This document shows positions 57,401 to 64,000 of a stretch of 64,000 nucleotides of DNA, piece by piece (positions within the stretch are counted from its first letter, which is position 1; each line of letters begins with the position of its first letter). The position numbers and the translations under genes are program-made. A model generated the notes under the pieces. It searched no databases, had not been told where the DNA came from, and worked only from the letters and a program-made list of their open reading frames with translations. The stretch comes from Centroberyx gerrardi (lineage: Eukaryota; Chordata; Actinopteri; Beryciformes; Berycidae). The stretch covers positions 6,275,679 to 6,339,678 of the forward strand of contig NC_136006.1 of the NCBI RefSeq assembly GCF_048128805.1, read 5' to 3'.

Positions 57401-60400
57401 TCTTCTGTCTTTCTGTTTTATCATTAGTATGCCTGTGCACATGTGCCCAAGCGTTGCAAAGAACCCGCTAAACCTAATCCTAAACCCTTTCCAGCTCCCT
57501 TCCAGGTCCCCAAAATTGAAATAGATCCCATAAAGATGACAGCAACCTGCAGCACACAGGGAGGTTACCCTAAACCTGAAATCACCTGGACGTCCCGGGA
57601 CACTTCCCAGGCCTCTGAACGTACACTGGAACCACACGAGGTTCAGACCAGCGTGACCCTGGAGGAAGATGGCACCTACCGCATCAGCAGCAGAGTCAAC
57701 TTCACAGAGTCTGTAACGTCTGTCTCCTGCCATGTTTACAACCCGACTTCAAACCAGACTCTCAGCGATACCAGAGACACTACAGGTCCTCCTCCTCCAG
57801 GTGCTTAAAGGAGAAAACCGTTTTTTTTTTTTTAAATTTAAATTTTTTATAAAGGTCCCATATTTACTTATTTATTTTTATATCCCTCTTTGATTATAAA
57901 GGATTATAAAGGCCTCTTTGATTATAAAGGAGGAAGGTGAAAGTATCAAAACGCACAGTCGCCAACTAAATTCACACAATCTATATTAGAAAAGCGAGCC
58001 TCTAAACAAGCCGTTTGGACTTAGGTAACTTTGTGCTGTCACAAAGGTTTGCTCATTATCATTTGTCCGCCTACAGCACCGTGGCTTTTACAAGAAATAA
58101 TGGGCTAACAAAGCATAAAAAAGATAAAAGATAAGAATTTACCATTCTGAAACATGTTGTAGTTTTGGTTGTGTTGCAGTCTTGGTTGGTTGTCTTCTGT
58201 TCTTTCACATTCAGGATCTGACTCTGGCTCAAACATGTATGGTTTGATCAAATTACGTTGAGAGGCTGTCATTGTTTATTTACATTGAGTTTTCACTACA
58301 GTTAAATCAGAGTTAAACACCTGTGGCTAGCTTAGCCTAGCCTGGTAAGACCATCCTGATCACGTGACCTCACATTCTGTTTCGCTCCACGGATCAGTCT
58401 GGACTTCTAGCCACCCACATCGATGGGTGGCTAGGAGTACTTGCCTTGACAGACAAACTCCTTCAGCCAATCAGCCAATCCAAATTCAAATCCACTCGGA
58501 AGAACGGTGAAAACGTCTTTTCCGCCGAGAAAATCCGCTGGTGCATATTCTTGTTCTTGTTTAATTGTTGTTATTGAGTCTATTTCTGCAATAACTGCAC
58601 TTATGGCTGTGTTTACTCTACTAACGTTAACGTTACCTCTCGTTGCTTCGGGAGACGCCGTTACTGTTTCGCCAGCGGCGGCCTGTATTTCACGTCATCA
58701 ACTACGACGCAGTCCCTGATTGGCCCGGTTACGTCATCAACTACGACGCAGTCCCTGATTGGCCCGGTTACGTCATCAACTACGACGCAGTCCCTGATTG
58801 GCCCGGTTACATCATCAACTACGACGCAGTCCCTGATTGGCCCGGTTACATCGTAATTTCAGGAAATCGATGTGGGCGGCTAGAAGTCCAGACTGATCCG
58901 TGGAGCGAAACAGAATGTGAGGTCACGTGATCAGGATGGTCTTACCAGGCTAAGCGGAGCAGTGGTGTCTCTTGAAACGGTTAGCCAATCAGAACAGAGG
59001 GTCGTTAATATTAATGAGCCTTAAAGGCACAGCGACAGAAACAGCCTGTTCTTGGTAAGGCCCAGAGAGATGCTGGAAAATGAACGTGTACAAACGGATT
59101 GAGAGTGTTTTTGGTACATGAAACCTCAAGACATAAAATAAAACACTGGAAATTGTAAAATATGGGACCTTTAAGTTTGTGCCAATCATCTAGGTTCTCT
59201 TCTCCTTTCCATCCTTCCTGGTTTGTCTGCAAACAATCAGCATAGTTGCAGATATCAAGACTTGTTCTCCTCCCTTCAGAAGAAGCCATTTGCTGCCATT
59301 CACTCTTGTACAGAATGAAAAACAACTTCCACAGAGCGAGAGAATCCATCACAGTAATCGAGAAGTTTCAAAGTTTCTCCGTTTTATCTTTTCATTGAGC
59401 TGAGTTGAGTGTTTGCATCTCAGTGCTGCGTTACGTTCCGCTCTACTTCCTGTCAGTCAGCTGACACCCACAGGAAGAAATGGAAGTCTCCTCCAATAAT
59501 AAATAATAATAATAATAAATAATCCCTCAAAATCTTCTTTACTGTCACATTCATGCCATCATCAATTTGTGATGTTCAATGCATTCCGGGAGTTATTTTG
59601 TGATTCCCCCTCAAATTTGGATTTAAGCGTGTTGCTGTGTGAAACCCCTCTTGTTCACTGTACTGTTCAGTGTGAGTGTCCCTCCACATGACAGACATAA
59701 TACATCACATGGACGAGTTTACAAGGTCCTGAAATGAGATTCAGCTATTGTCTTAATCCAGGGGTGGATCCTAAGCCGCAGGACCCAGGTTCAAGCCTCC
59801 TTGTCCTCAAAGACGTAATACATATTTTTGACAGGCTCCCCAGTGGTTGGATCTGAGCTTATCCTCTATTAGTTTCATGTGTTAAACAATATTACAGCCT
59901 AACACTGTATTGTATTTGTCTTTAAGTTATTCCAACAGTGAGCAGCCAAACTGGAACCATTATCGGCATCGTCATCGCCGCTATCGTCATCGTCGGTACT
60001 GCAGTGGGGACTTATGTGTACTGCAAAAGTGAGTAGTGCATTCCATTCTCCTCAACTTATGATTGAATGTTTGATGCAACATAATTCCCTTTATATGTAA
60101 TAAATATTAAATTATATAACTGTTAATAATAAAGACAGGTGTTAAGCCTGTATTGGCAGAATTCCAACATTTACCCAAAGTAATCATTGGGTAATCTTTT
60201 TTCTAAAAAAAGACAATGCTTTCACTTTCTCCCCTCTTCCTACCCAAACCCCCTCTTTTTCTGCAATTATGTTTGTCCATCAGGACATGCAGTAGGTGTA
60301 TGCCTGTTATCAAAGGAAAAGTGTTATACTAGACCAAGAGCCAGATGCATAAAACTCTGTAGATTCAAATCTGTTTGTACAAAATTGAAGACATGCATAT

Positions 60401-62001
60401 GCATTTTTTCCTTCAGAGTTATAAAACCGTGCTTACGTGTTCTTAACGCATTGTTCTGTTTTCTAATCTCAATCATCATGAAACTGTGCGCATGTGCACG
60501 AGCCTAATGAATAGCCATAAATGGATGCTGACACACCGCTATTAATGTAGCTTGGACATAAACGCTAATCATAACAGGGGCCAGAAAATCAGACTTGTTC
60601 ACATCACATCACGTCTAATTTATGATCTGATGTTTTGCGATATTCTTATTCTCACATTCTCATACAATTTGGGAACAATATGAAACCTATTTACTACTAA
60701 AAACATCCTGCTTGTGGAAACAAGGATGGTAACAGACACATCTGTAGATGTTGTTATATGAAACTGTTGAGACCTAATAGGCCACTATGGTATGGATGAA
60801 AAGATTAAGGCTCCAAATAAAATGTTGCCCAAATTCCCTCTTCAATATGTTCCTTGTCTTTGACACATTGCTATAATCACACTCTGCTCAGCTGACTCAG
60901 AAAAGTCTGTGTACATGGTGTAAAACGTGGAGGTTCGCACATTCTCACTGCACATTACTTTTTTTTATAAATACCAATTTCGGCGTGGAAAGTGGTGTTT
61001 GCATTGTTTTTGTGCGACGCATCATTTATACATCTGGCCCCTGGAGTCTCAAACTGTGTGACATGGAGGGCCGAGAGTCTGCGGGTTTTCATTCAAACCA
61101 AACACTACAGCAGCTGACTTCACTGATTAGTTCCTCCTCTCTGGTTGAAGGTGTGTTAATGAAGGAGTTCACATGCTCACTAATAGCCCAGTAACTGGGA
61201 AGGTTATGGCAGGTTATGGCAATAATTCAATTTACGCGTTTACATGCATTCTAGTATTGCGATAACGAGGGAAATCCTGGTTTACATGATTCACACATAG
61301 TTGGATTTCTCTCCTTAAGGAAGTGACGTAAAACTCAAACTTCCTTCCAGTTGTTTTGGATTTTGAACATGGCGCTGCACAGAGCTTATGTTCATATGGT
61401 CAGGTTTCTGTGTCTTATTACTTTGCACTGCTTTCTGTTGCAAAACAGTTTCCTTATCAGTCCAAAATCCGGTTACGTTTGCACTAATGCGCAGATGTAA
61501 AAAAACAAAGAAAGAAATCAGACTAAGTCTATAAATGTAGCGAATAATTTGAAAGATTGAGCAAAAACCTAACTCTTGTATTCGGGATTCTCATAATGCG
61601 ATAACGGCCTTTATCCCATCAAGGAAATTGCACCATTGTGTTTACATGACCACTTGAATAATCAGGGAATTGCTTTAGCTGGACTATGATTGGTTTATTA
61701 GTGCGTAGGTAAACGCGCTCCATCAGTGAAATCAGCTGCTGTGGTGTTTGGCTGAATGAAAACCATCCTCTCTCTGCATGGCTCACGGTTTGAGATCCCT
61801 GTACTAGGTGATGAGGAAGCATTTGATTCTACAGAGTAAAAAGATTTTGTCATTGTCCCATTGTTTTGATATTGAAAATCTTTTATTTTCTAACCCCTCC
61901 CTCCCTCCTTTCTTTAATTTTCTTTAGAGAAAGGAAGGAACGAGAATGGAGGCAATACACCCCCCGTTTTCTTTCGATGTCCACAAACCGAAGACATTTA
62001 G
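54357..62001 (+). CDS. icoslg-like: B7-family immunoglobulin receptor, ICOSLG-like, whole gene
   Basis: Five coding exons join in phase 1 throughout: 54357-54405, 56581-56955, 57495-57785 (or to 57800), 59927-60028 and 61928-62001. They encode 296 aa (or 301 with the longer third exon). Order: signal peptide, IgV-like domain, IgC-like domain, short stalk, one transmembrane helix and a short tail. The IgV exon has RIYWQGQGG and then FRNRTEIFPDQLPLGNFSL, matching the layout of human ICOSLG (YVYWQ, YRNR, GDFSL). The IgC exon has TATCSTQGGYPKPEITW, the CD80/ICOSLG pattern. Six N-glycosylation sequons are visible. B7 ligands sit on antigen-presenting cells and co-stimulate T cells through CD28/ICOS-type receptors. 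Human ICOSLG lies on chromosome 21, like the relatives of the other two genes here, which favours this identity. CD80/CD86-like is the alternative. Confidence 0.82.
55444..55772. mobile_element. hAT-type MITE (CAGTGGTTCTC ends) in ICOSLG-like intron 1
   Basis: Starts CAGTGGTTCTCCGAGTGG and ends GGTTGAGAATCACTA. A perfect 8-bp duplication GTCCAGAG flanks it at 55436-55443 and 55773-55780. Repeated GGGGTCC words inside. Confidence 0.88.
56581..56955 (+). CDS. ICOSLG-like exon 2, IgV-like domain
   Basis: Acceptor TTTGTAG, donor GTATGA, phase 1 to phase 1. The B-strand cysteine is in SAVLWQCHHD and the C-strand tryptophan in RIYWQ. In the F strand the usual D-x-G/E-x-Y/F-x-C becomes DDRTSFEVVF, with valine where the cysteine should be. 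A cysteine occurs further on, in RIEKVCHRTLY. Sequons: NGT, NKT, NRT, NFS. Confidence 0.85.
57495..57785 (+). CDS. ICOSLG-like exon 3, IgC-like domain
   Basis: The acceptor CTTTCCAG joins the frame to PFQVPKIEIDPIKMTATC. The domain has both Ig cysteines (TATCSTQGG and VSCHVYN) and the W of EITWTSRD. Two in-frame donors exist, after 57785 or after 57800. The second adds five residues (GPPPP) to the stalk. Sequons: NFT, NQT. Confidence 0.85.
58339..58951. mobile_element. Long-TIR non-autonomous element, copy 2
   Basis: A second copy of the 50116-50659 element, 613 bp, in the intron between the IgC and TM exons of the ICOSLG-like gene. The TIR is fuller: it runs from AGCCTGGTAAGACCATCC through CTGGACTTCTAGCC, complemented at the other end. 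No convincing flanking duplication is visible. The left half also carries AGCCAATCAG and AACGTTAACGTTACC, shared with copy 1. Confidence 0.85.
58694..58849 (+). repeat. 39-bp tandem repeat, four units, inside copy 2
   Basis: Units start at 58694, 58733, 58772 and 58811. The same VINYDAVPDWPGY frame is open through all four. The last junction reads TTACATCA rather than TTACGTCA, a CpG-decay change. Confidence 0.95.
59927..60028 (+). CDS. ICOSLG-like exon 4, transmembrane segment
   Basis: Acceptor GTCTTTAAG, donor GTGAGT, phase 1 to 1. Encodes VIPTVSSQTGTIIGIVIA and then AIVIVGTAVGTYVYCK: a short stalk, a 22-24 residue hydrophobic helix and a juxtamembrane cysteine. The ATC/GTC codon alternation of the helix is itself a small internal repeat. 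Confidence 0.8.
60339..61038. mobile_element. MITE-like element in ICOSLG-like intron 4
   Basis: GCCAGATGCATAAAAC near the left end faces TTTATACATCTGGC at 61025-61038, imperfect TIRs. It abuts the next inverted-repeat element at 61037. Confidence 0.5.
61037..61808. mobile_element. Inverted-repeat element in ICOSLG-like intron 4
   Basis: GAGTCTCAAACTGTG, GGTTTTCATTCAAACCAAAC and ACAGCAGCTGACTTCACTGA on the left face complements TCAGTGAAATCAGCTGCTGT, GTTTGGCTGAATGAAAACC and CACGGTTTGAGATCC on the right. Inner GTTTACATG words are also inverted; a relative lies at 36540-36740. Confidence 0.65.
61928..62001 (+). CDS. ICOSLG-like exon 5, cytoplasmic tail and stop
   Basis: After a TTCTTTAG acceptor the frame reads KKGRNENGGNTPPVFF then RCPQTEDI and TAG at 61999-62001. 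The basic start (KKGR) fits a stop-transfer sequence. There is no tyrosine motif. It is preceded by a pyrimidine-rich tract. The tail is short, as in B7 ligands. An alternative downstream exon cannot be excluded. Confidence 0.65.
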
Positions 62002-62395
62002 AAGACTCATACGTTGAAGGTGGTTTTTAATTATTAACTTTATAGACGTGAACTTAAAATCAAAAGTCAAAACACAATTTGATATTTTATCCCATATAAA
62101 TATTTTTCAAGACTTGATGGTTTACATTTTCTAGCCTCCTGTAACTTTTTAACAGCCAAGCTAAATCCTGCAGGAAGTTCTCCAATTTCTATCAGCAAAC
62201 ATAATTATCTCCCATCCTGAAAAGAAAGAAGCATTATATTTTTAAGTGGCCTTCTTATTTCAACGCATTGGAAAAGGGCATATAATAATGTAACAGTAAT
62301 ATTTACTTGAACATATATTTATCTTGGTATTTATCTTGTACTTCGTAAACAGCTATTCCAAAAGTCAATTTTGGAAAAAATCACAAAGTTCATCA

Positions 62396-62439
62396 TGTTT
62401 GTTGAATGATGTTCATCAATGAACATCATTCAACAAACA
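62396..62439. repeat. Perfect 21-bp inverted repeat, 2-nt loop
   Basis: The left arm 62396-62416 is the exact reverse complement of 62419-62439, separated by CA. The core reads GAATGATGTTCAT then ATGAACATCATTC. It lies in the predicted 3' UTR of the ICOSLG-like gene. Confidence 0.9.
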
Positions 62440-62513
62440 GAGGATGCAGTCTGTGAGGATCCAGTGTTATCAGGACTTAAGCTACCCATTATCCTTTAAA
62501 GGTGTCATTGTTT

Positions 62514-62519
62514 AATAAA
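62514..62519 (+). terminator. Candidate polyadenylation signal of ICOSLG-like gene
   Basis: AATAAA about 510 bp after the stop codon, in an AT-rich stretch. It would place the 62396-62439 hairpin inside the 3' UTR. Confidence 0.5.
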
Positions 62520-63026
62520 ATGTTCAATCATTGCCTCATTTTGAATAAGACTACTCAAATGCATCCTGAATATATGAAGATTAAAGAGTAAAGGTCTTCT
62601 CGGCAGCTGTTTGAGCTACTGTAACAGTCATGGTGCTTGTGCTCCCATGTTTCAGACTGTAGTATAAGGTGCTGCACACTAACACAGAGGTGATGAAGTA
62701 GTAACAAGTCACTGATACAGATCTGCAGTGTGCGATACGTCCAAAGGTATGTGGGAGACACCCGAGTGTGACGACGCTCCTAACTAAAGCTGTGATCCTG
62801 TAGTTAACTGGAAGTCTGTATTAAGGGGTATAATTAGCAACTCCTCCGCTCATGGAAAACTGTAACACACACCGATTATCTGGATGAACCTAACCTCAAA
62901 TATAAGAGTGGTGCAGGGGAATGTATGTGAGAATTCAGGTTCTGTGTCCACCGGGAACCTCTTCTGTTAGTGTTAGTCTGTCAGTCAGTGTTGGGCAAGT
63001 TACTCGGAAAATGTAATCAGTTACTC

Positions 63027-63380
63027 TAGGGCTGGACGATATGGTTGAAATCAATATCATGATAATCATAAGGATTTTTCTCGATATCGATATATATCAC
63101 GATATGGTTCATGTATGCAAAATCACGTTAAATAATCAAATTAATGTCTATCTCATTGAACCAAATGGTAATGTTAGGTGTGATGTCAAACAAAACTGAA
63201 ATTTTCAAATAATATTCCTACCGTACCTCATTTTATGAGAGTTTTTAAGTAAAATTTACTTGTCTTCATCAATTTAGACAGCAGAAATGTGTGTCACGAT
63301 ATTAAAATATCTTCATATCATCACGATATGATTCCACTGAAAGACGATAAACGATAATATTGAATTATCGTCCAGCCCTA
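63027..63380. mobile_element. hAT-type MITE (TAGGGCTGGACG ends)
   Basis: Begins TAGGGCTGGACGATATGG and ends ATTATCGTCCAGCCCTA. A perfect 8-bp duplication AGTTACTC lies at 63019-63026 and 63381-63388. AT-rich interior, 354 bp, no coding capacity. Confidence 0.88.
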
Positions 63381-64000
63381 AGTTACTCTTTACTTATAGT
63401 AATCACGTTGTTTTACCAATTACTCAACAGGAGCAGAAATTATTTACATTACTCGTTACTTTCCGTTTCATTAGCAGTAGCGGCTCCTTGTTTTTCCCTG
63501 AGTTTCACATCGCTGATAAACTGGATGTTGTGTTTTTCGCTGTGGAAAGCGTCTTGCTGCCACACAACATTTACAACGGACCATAATGTTCTTTGCATCC
63601 TTGACTGAGATCAATTCAGTGTAATGGGAAAACTTCCAGCTGCTGAAAGTCTGCGTCTCACCCTCCATTTTTTGTTTTGCATTTTAGCTAACAGCCGACG
63701 TAAACCTGCTGCATGTCCTTAAGATACAAATGACAAAATCAGAACATGGATAAAAAAAATGTAAAAAAACCTTTGCGAAAAAAACTTTCAAAAGATTTTT
63801 TAAAATGAATTTGTTTAGACTGAGCCGCCCTCATGGGGCATCATTTGAACAGTCTGGCAGTCTGAGCCAGGCTTAACGACTATCTAAAAACCCATATGAA
63901 GTGCAGAGCTCTTTTGCTGAAAGTTGAAGTATTTTTTTTTAAACTTCTAGAGCGCGGGGTTCAGAGCGCTGAAAACATGCAGAGAAAAGAGAAATGCAGA

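Larger units (their letters stand above)
62045..63015. other. 3' UTR and downstream flank of ICOSLG-like gene
   Basis: Up to about 62540 is likely 3' UTR. Beyond that no exon or repeat was recognised until the hAT MITE at 63027. Confidence 0.4.

Overview
The window is a stretch of ray-finned (teleost) fish nuclear genome. The evidence is split genes with GT-AG introns, dense CA/GA microsatellites, many short non-autonomous DNA transposons of fish type, LINE tails, and three vertebrate protein-coding genes whose human relatives all lie on chromosome 21q22. No RNA gene, operon, CRISPR array or prokaryotic feature was seen.

Genes. (1) A complete class II cytokine receptor (CRFB, interferon-receptor type, closest by eye to the fish CRFB1/CRFB2 = IFNAR2-like group) on the minus strand, seven coding exons between 14820 and 5216, predicted 547 aa. 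(2) A single-exon minus-strand homologue of human C21orf62 at 24346-25089, predicted 247 aa. (3) A plus-strand B7-family immunoglobulin receptor, most like ICOSLG (CD80/CD86/ICOSLG group), five coding exons between 54357 and 62001, predicted 296 or 301 aa. In human the order is C21orf62 - OLIG2 - OLIG1 - IFNAR2 cluster at 21q22.11, with ICOSLG at 21q22.3. The window keeps C21orf62 next to an interferon receptor gene, but no OLIG coding sequence is visible between them. Two of the three genes encode immune surface receptors.

Layout. 1-5.2 kb: repeats, including a ~135 bp tandem repeat. 5.2-14.8 kb: the CRFB gene, its introns loaded with microsatellites, a TTAA-flanked MITE, a SINE and nested repeats. 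14.8-24.3 kb: a 31-bp tandem array, an 8-bp two-site-variable minisatellite of about 655 bp, two copies of a MITE family and a foldback element. 24.3-25.1 kb: c21orf62. 25.2-54.3 kb: an apparent gene desert with nested hAT-type MITEs, GA/CT tracts, telomere-like repeats, two dead LINE fragments and a long-TIR element. 54.3-62.5 kb: the B7-like gene with MITEs in its introns and a 21-bp perfect hairpin in its 3' UTR. 62.5-64 kb: one more hAT MITE.

The most unusual signals are: a long-TIR mobile element present twice whose core is an in-frame 39-bp tandem repeat, each unit carrying an NF-Y consensus and a CRE/ATF-like site; the 8-bp minisatellite with four unit types; a CRFB ectodomain whose first domain has no cysteine; a B7 V-set domain with its canonical second cysteine displaced; microsatellites abutting three splice acceptors of the CRFB gene; and the perfect 3' UTR hairpin. 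All family assignments come from reading the sequence and were not confirmed by database search.
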